Shown: in pieces, positions 45,706-54,804 of the stretch
Position numbering within the stretch: position 1 is the first letter of the stretch
Layout: every line of letters begins with the position of its first letter
Position numbers and translations under genes: made by a program
Notes under the pieces: generated by a model
Seen by the model: the letters and a program-made list of their open reading frames with translations, nothing else
Databases searched by the model: none
What the model was told of the DNA's origin: nothing
Source of the DNA: Vibrio viridaestus
GTDB taxonomy: Bacteria; Pseudomonadota; Gammaproteobacteria; Enterobacterales; Vibrionaceae
DNA: 64,000 nucleotides
Assembly: GCF_003856525.1 (NCBI RefSeq)
Contig: NZ_RJVQ01000001.1
Coordinates: forward strand, 496,001 to 560,000
Direction: 5' to 3'

Positions 45706-46980
45706 TTACTGACTTACGGGACACATATCACATTCTGAGGTTGAAATGCTGTATGCCTCTTCAGCATTTTCTTCTAGTATCTTAAATACAGTGGGATCGA
45801 GTTTACCTTTTTCAACCTCCATCCTTAGCGTGGTTAACGCAGATTTTAAATCCATTTGTTCACGATAGGGACGCTGCTGCGTTAGGGCTTGAAACATATC
45901 GGCGATGGCCATAATCCGGCTTGGCGTATCAAGTTCACTTGCGGTTAAACCTCTTGGATAGCCTGAGCCATCAAGCCTCTCGTGATGATTCCCTGCCCAC
46001 TGAGAAATGATCGAATGTTCAAAAATGCCATTCATAAAATAGAATGAATCCACTACGTGTCGCTGAATACAAAGATATTCACTTGATGTTAATGATCCTC
46101 GTTTATGTAATATGGCATCGGGAGTGTGCAACTTCCCTAAATCATGGGTTAAACCCGCTAAATAAAGCGCCTTTTGTAGCTCTAGGGAAGCGCCAAGTTT
46201 ATCCGATAGAAACACGGCTAACTCCGCGACCTTAACCGAATGGAGGTAAGTAAACTCACTCTTGGCATCCACAATACTGGCAAGAAATTGGGCTATAGAA
46301 ACAACATCATTAAGTGAAAATGACGAAGAATTGATACCACAATCTGGGAGCTGTCTGGAAAATAATTCGATATGCTCAGAGCTAAGTGAAAACCAAACAT
46401 AGTCCGCTCGCAATATCGGTTCGACTTCATCGACAAATTCAGGCTTAAACAGGCTGCCACGGTACTTCGAAATTTCGTTAATTATCTTTTGCCTGGATAA
46501 CTTTTCAAGGTTCCCAAACTCGTCATGCTCAAATACAGTTCGAAGATAATCAATTCGATCACACAAGAATATTAGAGCGGCTAACCGTTTTTCCGCATCG
46601 GGAAGTGATAATTTTTCCAGTTCATTCCATGGTGTATGGTGATAACGAATGGGGCTAGCGAAGGACGATAATGGTGAGCATTGAGTCAGCAACTTATAGG
46701 CTCTGACGCAGTGCTGTTCCACATCATTTGGAGCCATACTTTCTAACAGCCTATGAAGGTTACGTTTCTCCTTAACCCCGCAGTCATGGATAAGCCCCAT
46801 GTAAAAGGCAAACTGACATTCGAACTCATCCCACTGAAGTTTTTTCGCTAAATGATAAGCGATAAATCCTACTCTATGCCCATGATTTTCGTCATCTACA
46901 CCAATACAATCAAGCGCATTGGCGATAATAAAAAAAGTCCGATTTAGGTCAATGCTAATATCTAAATTACGCACTTCCAT
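45706..46980 (-). CDS. Tandem HD / HD-GYP protein, probable c-di-GMP phosphodiesterase
   Basis: A 424-residue soluble protein with two HD domains. The N-terminal one (about 15-200) keeps H-G-H-R, HDCG and RYHH, so it could bind metal. The C-terminal one (about 225-400) is a true HD-GYP domain: HSVKVAELAVFLSD, THDLGKLHTPDAILHKRG, IQRH, GNHHERLDGSGYPRGL and SRIMAIADMFQALTQQRPYR. HD-GYP enzymes hydrolyse c-di-GMP to GMP. The C-terminus has a CDMC pair of cysteines. A tandem HD plus HD-GYP arrangement occurs in several Vibrio proteins that also act on cGAMP; that activity here is only a possibility. Confidence 0.9.
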   Translation of the reverse strand: MEVRNLDISIDLNRTFFIIANALDCIGVDDENHGHRVGFIAYHLAKKLQWDEFECQFAFYMGLIHDCGVKEKRNLHRLLESMAPNDVEQHCVRAYKLLTQCSPLSSFASPIRYHHTPWNELEKLSLPDAEKRLAALIFLCDRIDYLRTVFEHDEFGNLEKLSRQKIINEISKYRGSLFKPEFVDEVEPILRADYVWFSLSSEHIELFSRQLPDCGINSSSFSLNDVVSIAQFLASIVDAKSEFTYLHSVKVAELAVFLSDKLGASLELQKALYLAGLTHDLGKLHTPDAILHKRGSLTSSEYLCIQRHVVDSFYFMNGIFEHSIISQWAGNHHERLDGSGYPRGLTASELDTPSRIMAIADMFQALTQQRPYREQMDLKSALTTLRMEVEKGKLDPTVFKILEENAEEAYSISTSECDMCPVSQ

Positions 46981-47071
46981 ATATGCACCCAGATTAACAA
47001 TTCTACTAAAAATTTAGTTCATAAATAGAATTGATCCAATCTGGATGCACGCAATAGAGACTAAGGTCTAA

Positions 47072-48457
47072 TTACCAAAACAACATCGAAATGACAGAGA
47101 GTAATACCACACATAAGACGTTTAAAACCATCCCTACTCGCATCATTTCTGACTGCCGAATATGCCCGGTACCAAAGACGATAGCATTCGGTGGTGTTGC
47201 TACAGGTAGCATGAACGCACAAGATGCGGCAACAGCGATTAGCACCGAAAGAATAACAGGACTAACACCAAATGCTTCTGCCACTGTTGCAAAAACCGGA
47301 ATCAACAGTGCAGCACTGGCGGTATTACTGGCAAACTCAGTTAAAAACACGACGAAAAGTGCAACTGAAACGATGATGACAAAGATCCCTTGAGAGGAGA
47401 CAAGCTCACTCAGATGGTTGGCTATAAACACACTGGTTCCGGTCTGTTTAAGGACATTACTTAAACAAATACCACCACCAAATAGTAGTAACACACCCCA
47501 GTCAGCGGTTTTTTCGATGTCTTTCCAGTGAACGACTCGGGCAAAACTTACCATGATAATGGCACCCAGCGCGATCAGAGTATCAAATGATTTAAAGCCA
47601 CCGAGCATTGAATTGATTGGCTTACTGAAGATCCATAAGAAAACGACCAGACAGAATATCGCCAGAGTCACCACTTTACCTTTGTCCCAGTTTACTGGCT
47701 CATGATTCAGTTCAAATTTACCACTCAAGTTTGGCTTCAGCATAAAGTACAGAGTGATAATTGCGATAGGTAACAGAATGACAGCAACAGGCAAGCCAAA
47801 TTTCATCCATTCTGTAAATGTCAAACCTACTTCTGCAGCCGCAATCGCGTTTGGTGGACTACCGACAACAGTCGCAATACCGCCAATACTCGCGCTATAA
47901 GCAATACCAAGTAAGACGAAAACATACGTTTTATGTTCTTTTTCTGCATCCACGTTTGCTAACACCCCCAAAACAAGAGGCATCATCATGGCAGCCGTAG
48001 CAGTATTACTTATCCACATGGAGATAATGCCAGTCACGCCAAAAAGCATAAATACGGCAGTACTCATTTTTCCCTTTGCTAGGATAAGCACCTTATCGGC
48101 AATCACTTTATCCAGTCCCTGCTGATGCATAGCCGCCGCTAAAGCAAAACCGCCCAGAAATAGATAAATAATTGGGTTAGAAAAGTTACTTAAGGCTTCT
48201 GTGGTATTAAAGACACCAAAGAAAATCGCTAATATTGGTACAAGAATCGCTGTAATCGTAACGTGCAGTGCTTCGGTCAACCAAAGTACAGCAACAAATG
48301 CCAGAATACTCAATCCTAAAACAACATTCTGTTCATACGGTAAAGTCTTGTAGAGTATGGCAAATAAGATAATATCGGCGATGACGATGAGACTATTTCG
48401 ATTGAAAAACCACTCTCGCGTGTTAGTGGGTAAAGGGACACTATCATTTCTATTCAT
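47072..48457 (-). CDS. indY: Na+/dicarboxylate symporter, DASS family (INDY type)
   Basis: A 461-residue, 11-helix sodium-coupled importer of succinate and related dicarboxylates. Both Na+/substrate SNT motifs are present: SNTATAAMM beginning at residue 150, as in the structurally known V. cholerae VcINDY, and SNTASAALL in the second half. Each is accompanied by a Pro-rich segment ([25 protein letters not shown]). The near-identical length and motif positions make an orthologue likely. It is divergent from an AEC-family carrier with 234 bp between them. Confidence 0.95.
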   Translation of the reverse strand: MNRNDSVPLPTNTREWFFNRNSLIVIADIILFAILYKTLPYEQNVVLGLSILAFVAVLWLTEALHVTITAILVPILAIFFGVFNTTEALSNFSNPIIYLFLGGFALAAAMHQQGLDKVIADKVLILAKGKMSTAVFMLFGVTGIISMWISNTATAAMMMPLVLGVLANVDAEKEHKTYVFVLLGIAYSASIGGIATVVGSPPNAIAAAEVGLTFTEWMKFGLPVAVILLPIAIITLYFMLKPNLSGKFELNHEPVNWDKGKVVTLAIFCLVVFLWIFSKPINSMLGGFKSFDTLIALGAIIMVSFARVVHWKDIEKTADWGVLLLFGGGICLSNVLKQTGTSVFIANHLSELVSSQGIFVIIVSVALFVVFLTEFASNTASAALLIPVFATVAEAFGVSPVILSVLIAVAASCAFMLPVATPPNAIVFGTGHIRQSEMMRVGMVLNVLCVVLLSVISMLFW

Positions 48458-48691
48458 TGTTAATTATTCCTTTATATGCCTGAAGGCTATGAGCTGACTT
48501 TATTTTTATACTCAATTAATGACATATTTGGCTAATGGATTCTGTTAACCTTATCAAACCTAGAGCATATCTAACGTATGCATCAAAGTCTCGCACGTCA
48601 TTGATGAGTAACAACTTCTCCTTTTAAATCGGCAATTTTTTAACAGGATATGCCAGAAAAAACAAGATATAACAAATAAGTAAGGATACAA

Positions 48692-49648
48692 ATGGAGACA
48701 TTTCTACAACAATTTATTTTTTCCACTCAAGTGACTGGACCGATATGCCTTATGCTCTTTTTGGGCATGCTATTTAAACGAATCAGATTAATTGATGACC
48801 ACTTTATTGAAGTCGCATCACGATTGGTTTTTAAAGTAACACTTCCCGCATTACTTTTTCTGAGCATCATCGGCTCAGACCATAATTTTTTGAAAGGCAG
48901 TGAACTGGTTCTGTTCGGCATTGCAGCTAATGTTGTCTTTTTCATAGTGGCTTGGGTAGTACTTAAATTTATTCAACCAAATAATCCTGACCTTGATGTA
49001 ATTGTTCAGGGTGCCTACCGAGGAAATACGGCGATCGTCGGTTTAGCCTATGTAGCCAATTTGTACGGTAATGAAGGTATTGCTCACGCGGCTCTATTTG
49101 TAGCTGGTCAAACTCTACTGTTCAATATTCAGGCCGTGATTCTTCTCAGCCCTAAAACTGAAGGCGTGGGCTTAAAAGCGTTAGGTACAGTATTTAAATC
49201 CATTACCAAAAACCCTTTGATTATCGCCATCATCGCTGGAGTTATATTCTCGCAGTTACCTATTTCGCTTCCATCTATTGCGATGAACGCAGGTCAGTAT
49301 TTTGCTCATATGACTCTCCCTCTCGCGTTAATTTGTGCGGGTGGATCGTTGGATCTAAGAGCATTTGGCAATGATAAGACATCCGTATGGCTTTCGACTG
49401 TCATGAAGCTTATCGCCTGCCCAATCTTTATCACTATGGCGGCCTATCTCTACGGTTTTCGTAACGAAGAACTGGCGATCATTCTTCTTACGAGCACAAC
49501 ACCAGCCGCTGCCGCAAGCTATGTCATGGCACGTGGAATGGGAAGAAACCACGTCATGGCGGCGAATATCATCGTTGTGACGACAATCCTGTCATTGTTC
49601 ACCACTACCGTCGGTGTGTTTTTACTGACTAAGTATCAGCTTATCTAA
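48692..49648 (+). CDS. AEC-family (auxin efflux carrier-like) transporter
   Basis: A 318-residue membrane protein with about 10 helices in two halves of five. It has the Mem_trans pattern: ICLMLFLGMLFKRIRLIDDHFIEVASRLVFKVTLPALLFLSI in the first half, GAYRGNTAIVGLAYVANLYG in the middle and STTPAAAASYVMARGMGRN in the second. Bacterial members move malate, malonate or amino acids. Being divergent from a dicarboxylate importer suggests an organic acid substrate, but this is inferred. The 12-bp gap to the convergent photolyase gene has no U-tailed terminator. Confidence 0.88.
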   Translation: METFLQQFIFSTQVTGPICLMLFLGMLFKRIRLIDDHFIEVASRLVFKVTLPALLFLSIIGSDHNFLKGSELVLFGIAANVVFFIVAWVVLKFIQPNNPDLDVIVQGAYRGNTAIVGLAYVANLYGNEGIAHAALFVAGQTLLFNIQAVILLSPKTEGVGLKALGTVFKSITKNPLIIAIIAGVIFSQLPISLPSIAMNAGQYFAHMTLPLALICAGGSLDLRAFGNDKTSVWLSTVMKLIACPIFITMAAYLYGFRNEELAIILLTSTTPAAAASYVMARGMGRNHVMAANIIVVTTILSLFTTTVGVFLLTKYQLI

Positions 49649-49660
49649 CACCCTGAATGA

Positions 49661-51217
49661 TCAGTTGCCGAGAATATGTTTCTCGGCCTGATTCAGAATA
49701 TTTTGCTTTTCCCCATCATCCCGTTTATCCCAATTGCCAAAAAGCATGCCTACACGCGGATTGGTACTGAGCCTCTCACGATGCTTAACCATAAAATGCC
49801 AATATAGGCTATTAAAAGGACACGCGTCTTCACCAACGGTTTCTTTGACTTTGTATTTGCAACCCTGACAATAGTCACTCATTTTATTGATGTAATTCCC
49901 GCTGGCCGCATATGGCTTAGTTGCCAGTAATCCTCCATCGGCAAAGAGAGCCATGCCTCTGGTATTAGGCTTTTCTACCCAATCTAACGCATCAACATAC
50001 ACACCAAGATACCACTCATCCACTTCATCAGGATTACGCTCAGAAATAAGGCAGTAATTACCAATGACCATTAATCGCTGAATATGATGCGCGTAGCTGT
50101 ATTCCAACGACTGAGTGATTGAATGGTGCAAACAATTCATTGACGTCTCACCTGACCAGAAAAAGTCCGGCAACGAATGCTTGGCTTGGAGTGTATTGCT
50201 CTCAATATAATGAGGCATATTGATCCAATACACCCCTCTAACAAACTCCCGCCACCCAATAATTTGGCGGGTAAAACCTTCGATCTGAGCCAAATCGATT
50301 TCGGCTACCGCTTTCTGCTCACGATAAAACTCGATAGCTCGGCGTACGACGTAAAGTGGATGAAGTATCTTGGCATTTATCGCAAACGAAAGCCGAGAAT
50401 GGTAAAGGCTCCATTGATGCTCTGAGCATTCTGTCATCGCATCTTGAAAATGACCAAAAAAAGGCAAGTTGTAATAACAAAAATGATCGAGTAATTCTCG
50501 TGCCTGGCTACGATTAGTCGGCCAAAGTAATGGATTATGCACCTTGCCCATTGTTGTAATGTTGTGCTTTTTTAATCGAGATACGATATCTGTAACATCA
50601 TTTTCAAAACAAAGAGGTTGAGGTATCTGCTGAAGATCTTGCTTTTTTAACTTTTTCCGATTCGCCTGATCGTAGTTCCACTTTCCACCTTCAGGCTCAC
50701 TTCCATCCATTAGCAAGGCAAATTTGGCTCGCATTTTACGATAGAAAAACTCCATTTTCTGGTGCTTATTCGCTTTAAAATAGCGGGGTATTTCATCATA
50801 AGACAACAGGAAATGCTCCGTATCTACCATCTGCACACCGCATTCTAAAACCATATTTTGTAGTTGTTTTAAAAGACGATACTCATCCGGTCTCTGGTAT
50901 GAAAATTGGCTCACCCCATACTGAGAGATCAAATGCCGAATTAAGTCCGGCAAAGAACCAAAATCTGAGGTTTGTTCGAGCGTAAGGTAGAGTACTTGAT
51001 GGCCAGCTTTCTTGAGAGCCTCGGCAAACTGCTGCATGGCTGAGAAAAACGCGCAGATTTTCTGTACATGATGAATGGTGTAATCTGTTTCCTGATGCAA
51101 CTCAGCTATGACGTACAAAACGCTATTATCACGACTTTTAAACCAAGAGTGTGATGCATTGAGTTGATCGCCTAGGATTAATCGAAGAGTATGAGTTTGA
51201 GGCACAAAAATTCCCAA
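49661..51217 (-). CDS. Iron-sulfur bacterial photolyase/cryptochrome (FeS-BCP, (6-4) type)
   Basis: A 518-residue flavoprotein of the FeS-BCP clade, which repairs (6-4) photoproducts in DNA. The start (LRLILGDQLNASHSWF) and GFTRQIIGWREFVRGVYW are clade-specific. Four cysteines for the 4Fe-4S cluster are at 362, 450, 453 and 466; the spacing (88, 3, 13) equals that of Agrobacterium PhrB. It also keeps NTRGMALFADGG and YWHFMVKHRERLSTNPRVGMLF. The gene is separate from the CPD photolyase operon at 25.7-28.9 kb, so the two lesion types are covered by different transcripts. It is divergent from acuR. Confidence 0.94.
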   Translation of the reverse strand: MGIFVPQTHTLRLILGDQLNASHSWFKSRDNSVLYVIAELHQETDYTIHHVQKICAFFSAMQQFAEALKKAGHQVLYLTLEQTSDFGSLPDLIRHLISQYGVSQFSYQRPDEYRLLKQLQNMVLECGVQMVDTEHFLLSYDEIPRYFKANKHQKMEFFYRKMRAKFALLMDGSEPEGGKWNYDQANRKKLKKQDLQQIPQPLCFENDVTDIVSRLKKHNITTMGKVHNPLLWPTNRSQARELLDHFCYYNLPFFGHFQDAMTECSEHQWSLYHSRLSFAINAKILHPLYVVRRAIEFYREQKAVAEIDLAQIEGFTRQIIGWREFVRGVYWINMPHYIESNTLQAKHSLPDFFWSGETSMNCLHHSITQSLEYSYAHHIQRLMVIGNYCLISERNPDEVDEWYLGVYVDALDWVEKPNTRGMALFADGGLLATKPYAASGNYINKMSDYCQGCKYKVKETVGEDACPFNSLYWHFMVKHRERLSTNPRVGMLFGNWDKRDDGEKQNILNQAEKHILGN

Positions 51218-51307
51218 CTAAATTCACGTAACTGTGCTCAGTTTAGCCGAAAACTGATATAAATGTAGATGGACAGGACAATATCCCAAACTGACTTGGA
51301 CATCGAC

Positions 51308-51328
51308 TTAACTGATTAGCGCAGTTAA
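51308..51328. promoter_or_regulatory. Inverted repeat upstream of acuR, candidate TetR-type operator
   Basis: TTAACTG (51308-51314) and CAGTTAA (51322-51328) are perfect 7-bp arms 7 bp apart, 41-61 bp before the preferred acuR start and in the region divergent from the photolyase gene. Confidence 0.45.
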
Positions 51329-51368
51329 AATGAACCAAAATATATTAACAGAGTCGTTCCCTTTCATT

Positions 51369-52010
51369 ATGTCACAAGAACTAAAGTCAAATACGTTAAA
51401 GCGCAGACGAGGCCGCCCGCCGAAGATAGAAAGGGACTTTTCTGACACGCGTAAAGAGATTTTGAAAAGTGGTGTTGAGATTATCACCGAAAATGGTTTC
51501 ATGTCTTCCGGTATCGACACCATCGTAAAACGTGTGGGCGTACCGAAAGGATCTTTTTATCATTATTTTAAGAGTAAGGAAGAGTTTGGCTGTGAAGTCA
51601 TCGCTGAATATGGACGGTATTTTGCAAAAAAACTAGACCGACACCTGAGCAATAAAGAACAACCATCGTTAAACAGAATGGATAGTTTTGTTCAGGACGC
51701 GAAACAAGGCATGCTCAAATTTAACTTTCGCCGTGGATGCTTGGTTGGCAATATGATGCAGGAATCTCCACAGTTGTCGGATGCCTGTAATGCCCAGCTA
51801 CGTCACGTATTAGACTCATGGAAGGACAAAATTCGCCAATGTCTGATTGAGGCTTCTCAAACTAATCAGTGCAAAAATGATATCGATACTGACCTATACG
51901 CCAATCTATTTTGGAGCGGATGGGAAGGCGCAGTAATGAGAGCAAAATTGTTTGAATCCACTGCGCCACTCGATGATTTTTGGGCGTTTTATCGAGATGC
52001 TATCCAATAA
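51369..52010 (+). CDS. acuR: TetR-family regulator, AcuR-like
   Basis: A 213-residue repressor. A basic R-R-R-G-R-P-P-K leader and a TetR helix-turn-helix (SSGIDTIVKRVGVPKGSFYHYFKSKEEFG) are followed by a C-terminal domain with RRGCLVGNMMQESPQLSDACNAQL, typical of the AcuR group. In Rhodobacter AcuR represses the acrylate/DMSP genes and is released by acrylate. Here its stop is 1 bp from the stop of the convergent acuI gene, which supports the name. The start could be 51330, but 51369 places the basic leader as in relatives; neither has a clear ribosome-binding site. Confidence 0.85.
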   Translation: MSQELKSNTLKRRRGRPPKIERDFSDTRKEILKSGVEIITENGFMSSGIDTIVKRVGVPKGSFYHYFKSKEEFGCEVIAEYGRYFAKKLDRHLSNKEQPSLNRMDSFVQDAKQGMLKFNFRRGCLVGNMMQESPQLSDACNAQLRHVLDSWKDKIRQCLIEASQTNQCKNDIDTDLYANLFWSGWEGAVMRAKLFESTAPLDDFWAFYRDAIQ

Positions 52011-52011
52011 T

Positions 52012-52998
52012 TTAAAGTTTAGGCAACTCAACCACAATTCGACCTTTCACTTTGCCTTCGATAAAACCTTTTGCGGTTTCTATCGCATCTGTAAATGGAA
52101 TTGTTGTAGCAATGTTTTTAATCATTTCCTGATCGAGCAATTCTGCAATTTTATGCCAAGCTTCAACTCGCTGAGCGTTTGGACACATCACACTATCGAT
52201 CCCGACTAGAGTAACACCGCGTAGAATGAAAGGAGCAACCGTGGCAGGGAAATCCATACCCTGAGCCAAACCGCAAGCTGCAACGGTACCGCCATACTTG
52301 ATTCCGGCACAAACATTCGCGAGCGTATAGCTACCTGCAGAATCAATGGCAGCAGACCAAGTTTCTTTAGCCAGAGGGCGTCCTTTTTCTGATAGTTCAC
52401 GTCTATCAATGACCTCTTTGGCTCCTAACGTTTTTAGTCGATCCGATTCTTCTAAACGGCCGGTTGATGCCACTACGTCAAAACCAAGTTTAGCTAAAAA
52501 AGCAATCGCATAGCTACCTACGCCCCCATTCGCACCTGTAACGAGAACTGGCCCATCGTTTGGCTCAATTCCATGTTTAAGAAGTGCTAATACAGATAAC
52601 ATAGCTGTATAACCAGCCGTACCGACTGCCATCACATCGAAAGATGATAATCCTTCTGGTACAGACAATAACCAATCACCGTTTACCTTCGCCTTCTGAG
52701 TTAATCCTCCCCAGTGCTTTTCTCCTAATCCCCAACCATTGATAAAGACCTTGTCGCCAACTTTCCAATTCGCGTCTTCACTCGAACTTACGGTTCCAGC
52801 AAAATCGATCCCTGGGATCATAGGAAACCGTCTTACTACAGGGGAAGCACCGGTAACCGCTAGGCCATCTTTATAGTTAAGGCTAGAGTATTCTACTTCA
52901 ACAACAACATTTCCTTCTGGGAAGGAGCTGTCGTCAAGAGACGCGAAATCACACGTGTACTGCTCATCTGGCTTATCAATTACGATTGCTTTAAACAT
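52012..52998 (-). CDS. acuI: Acrylyl-CoA reductase AcuI (MDR family)
   Basis: A 328-residue NADPH-dependent quinone-oxidoreductase-like enzyme of the YhdH/AcuI group. Motifs: SSLNYKDGLAVTG and PMIPGIDFAGTV at the start, GWGLGEKHWGGLTQKAKV, the Rossmann VTGANGGVGSYAIAFLAKLG, and CGLAQGMDFPATVAPFILRGVTLVGIDSV, characteristic of AcuI. It converts toxic acrylyl-CoA to propionyl-CoA, protecting cells that meet acrylate from DMSP. No DMSP lyase gene is in the window, so detoxification alone is the supported role. Confidence 0.93.
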   Translation of the reverse strand: MFKAIVIDKPDEQYTCDFASLDDSSFPEGNVVVEVEYSSLNYKDGLAVTGASPVVRRFPMIPGIDFAGTVSSSEDANWKVGDKVFINGWGLGEKHWGGLTQKAKVNGDWLLSVPEGLSSFDVMAVGTAGYTAMLSVLALLKHGIEPNDGPVLVTGANGGVGSYAIAFLAKLGFDVVASTGRLEESDRLKTLGAKEVIDRRELSEKGRPLAKETWSAAIDSAGSYTLANVCAGIKYGGTVAACGLAQGMDFPATVAPFILRGVTLVGIDSVMCPNAQRVEAWHKIAELLDQEMIKNIATTIPFTDAIETAKGFIEGKVKGRIVVELPKL

Positions 52999-53053
52999 TT
53001 TTCATCCCATTATTTACAATTTTTTAGTCGAATTTACACTATAAATTTAATTT

Positions 53054-53068
53054 TAGACCGATCGTCTA
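53054..53068 (-). promoter_or_regulatory. TAGAC-N5-GTCTA palindrome upstream of acuI
   Basis: TAGAC (53054-53058) and GTCTA (53064-53068) flank CGATC, 56-70 bp upstream of the acuI start. It resembles TetR-family operators of the TAGACC-N4-GGTCTA type with one base missing. The site upstream of acuR is different, so which regulator binds is open. Confidence 0.45.
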
Positions 53069-53164
53069 TTAATTGAAAATACTGTATAGCCTTAACTAAT
53101 ACAATGCAAATACGAAGTAGGGTTGTATGACGTTAATTCACTACGAGTTGATATGAATCAAGCT

Positions 53165-53190
53165 GGTAATCCTCTCAAACGAGGATTACC
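53165..53190. repeat. 10-bp hairpin between acuI and the HDOD gene
   Basis: GGTAATCCTC (53165-53174) pairs with GAGGATTACC (53181-53190). The adjoining A/T run is on the wrong side for a U-tailed terminator in either direction, so its role is unclear. Confidence 0.6.
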
Positions 53191-53213
53191 AAAAAAGATT
53201 AGACAGTTTTTAA

Positions 53214-54044
53214 CTATGCAGCAGCCATTTGATGAGCTAACTCCATTCCTTCTCCGCGGTGTTGATCAATTTTTGCAACGAAGGCCGCAGATATATTAAG
53301 TACTCGACTATCAGGATGTTCGGCCAAGAACAGGGCTTTTTGTTGCTCACTGATAAACGTATCCCATGCTTCGTTTATATCTCGTGCAAAGTGAATCAAC
53401 ATGGCGTACTTTTGGCTCTTAGTCGCTTCCACTGGATTATCATAATGTTCTATCGCATCGGTCATAGAATCAGGAAACTTCCAGCTTGAGGCTAATTTTC
53501 CGCCTAGTGCAGGCGATGTTGTCTCTAAAATCTCCCTTTGCGCCAACCATGGGTTCATCCCCGATTTTACTTTTTCCTGAATCAATACAGCTTGCTCAGG
53601 AACCAACGTATGAATCATGAGTTCGCCCATATTGTGGAGAACACCAATAGTAAAAGCTTCGTTCTTATCTAAGCCCGATGCTACAGCCAATTGACTCGCA
53701 ATAACCGACACTTCAAAAGTGTCTTCCCAGTATTTTTCCATATCAAGTGTTTTTACACCACTAAATACACTGGACAACACAGATGCCACTACTAAGGTTT
53801 TGACGGCACCGATACCGACACGAATAAGCGCGTCATTTACTGTTGATATTGTTTTGTTACCTGCAAAATGTGCGGAGTTAGCCATCCGCAAAAGTCGCGC
53901 AGTTAACACCTGATCCATGGATAACTTTTTCGCGAGAGCACCAAAATCGACCTCTTCCTGATTAACCATTTCCAGAATTTCCTGAAGCAATGCTTTAATT
54001 CGCGGCAACTCATTTAGCCGATTGAGCATTTCTGTCTGACCCAT
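53214..54044 (-). CDS. HDOD-domain signalling protein
   Basis: A 276-residue soluble protein almost entirely made of an HDOD domain: LPRIKALLQEILEMVNQEEVDFGALAKKLSMDQVLTARLLRMANSAHF and the later IGVLHNMGELMI, where a true HD phosphohydrolase would have HD. HDOD proteins lack hydrolase residues and act as signalling or scaffold proteins in motility, stress and c-di-GMP networks. The ATG at 54044 has GGGAG 8 nt upstream; a TTG at 54062 is less likely. Monocistronic. Confidence 0.9.
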   Translation of the reverse strand: MGQTEMLNRLNELPRIKALLQEILEMVNQEEVDFGALAKKLSMDQVLTARLLRMANSAHFAGNKTISTVNDALIRVGIGAVKTLVVASVLSSVFSGVKTLDMEKYWEDTFEVSVIASQLAVASGLDKNEAFTIGVLHNMGELMIHTLVPEQAVLIQEKVKSGMNPWLAQREILETTSPALGGKLASSWKFPDSMTDAIEHYDNPVEATKSQKYAMLIHFARDINEAWDTFISEQQKALFLAEHPDSRVLNISAAFVAKIDQHRGEGMELAHQMAAA

Positions 54045-54203
54045 ACGCTTTTCTCCCACCAAATAATAGGCTTTAAAAGCTTAGGCTATAGAATGGAAAA
54101 TGCACAAAGTCGTTTCCTCCATTGAGTGAAAAATAAAAAGTTTGACCAAAGTTCGTGAACACGATTCAATACTAGAGGTTTAGTCACGACCTAAGGGGGA
54201 TTT

Positions 54204-54770
54204 ATGCTGACTTTAAAAGCCAATGAAACCGCGCTTGTTCTTATCGATTTGCAAAACGGTATTCTGGCTCTTCCTACCCAACCCTACTCATCTGAGCATT
54301 GCTTACAACAGGGTAAAAACCTGGCTCAACAATTTCGTGATAATGGCTCTCCTGTTGTTCTCGTCAACGTTGGATGGCATGACGACTATGGCGATGTGCC
54401 AGGAAATGAAGTGGATTCACCAACGCAAAGACCCGAAGGTGGTATGCCTGAGGGCTGGTCTGAATTAGCAGAAGGCCTTTCTCAGCCAAATGATCTCAGA
54501 GTAACAAAACGCCAGTGGGGTGCTTTTACCGGTACAGAACTCGATCTGCAATTACGTCGCAGAGGCATCAAAAATATTGTTATTGGTGGTATTGCGACCA
54601 ACATGGGTGTTGAATCAACAGTTCGTCACGGCTGGGAATTAGGATACAATATGGTTGTTCTCGAAGATGCCTGTTCTGGTCTCGATACTGATTTACACCA
54701 AAGTGTATTCAAACAAATATTCCCTAAAATTGCCAAGGTGGCAACAACGAAGACCTTTACTTTAAGGTAA
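54204..54770 (+). CDS. Isochorismatase-like hydrolase lacking the usual cysteine
   Basis: A 188-residue alpha/beta hydrolase of the isochorismatase superfamily. The Asp (VLIDLQNG) and Lys (VTKRQWGAFTGTEL) of the usual triad are present. In the third motif the sequence is GGIATNMGVEST, with Gly where nicotinamidase-type members have the nucleophilic Cys (as in I-C-V-E). Isochorismatases themselves also lack that Cys, so it may cleave a vinyl ether or be a non-Cys hydrolase. AAGGGGG is a strong ribosome-binding site. An AbrB-family permease follows 34 bp downstream, probably in the same operon. Confidence 0.88.
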   Translation: MLTLKANETALVLIDLQNGILALPTQPYSSEHCLQQGKNLAQQFRDNGSPVVLVNVGWHDDYGDVPGNEVDSPTQRPEGGMPEGWSELAEGLSQPNDLRVTKRQWGAFTGTELDLQLRRRGIKNIVIGGIATNMGVESTVRHGWELGYNMVVLEDACSGLDTDLHQSVFKQIFPKIAKVATTKTFTLR

Positions 54771-54804
54771 CGTCTCTCGTTTTTCTATTTTCTAAATATA
54801 AATT

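Noticed and set aside
49667-49687. 8-bp hairpin in the end of the FeS photolyase gene as a terminator
   Set aside because: No T-run follows on either strand; it may be a chance pairing within coding DNA.
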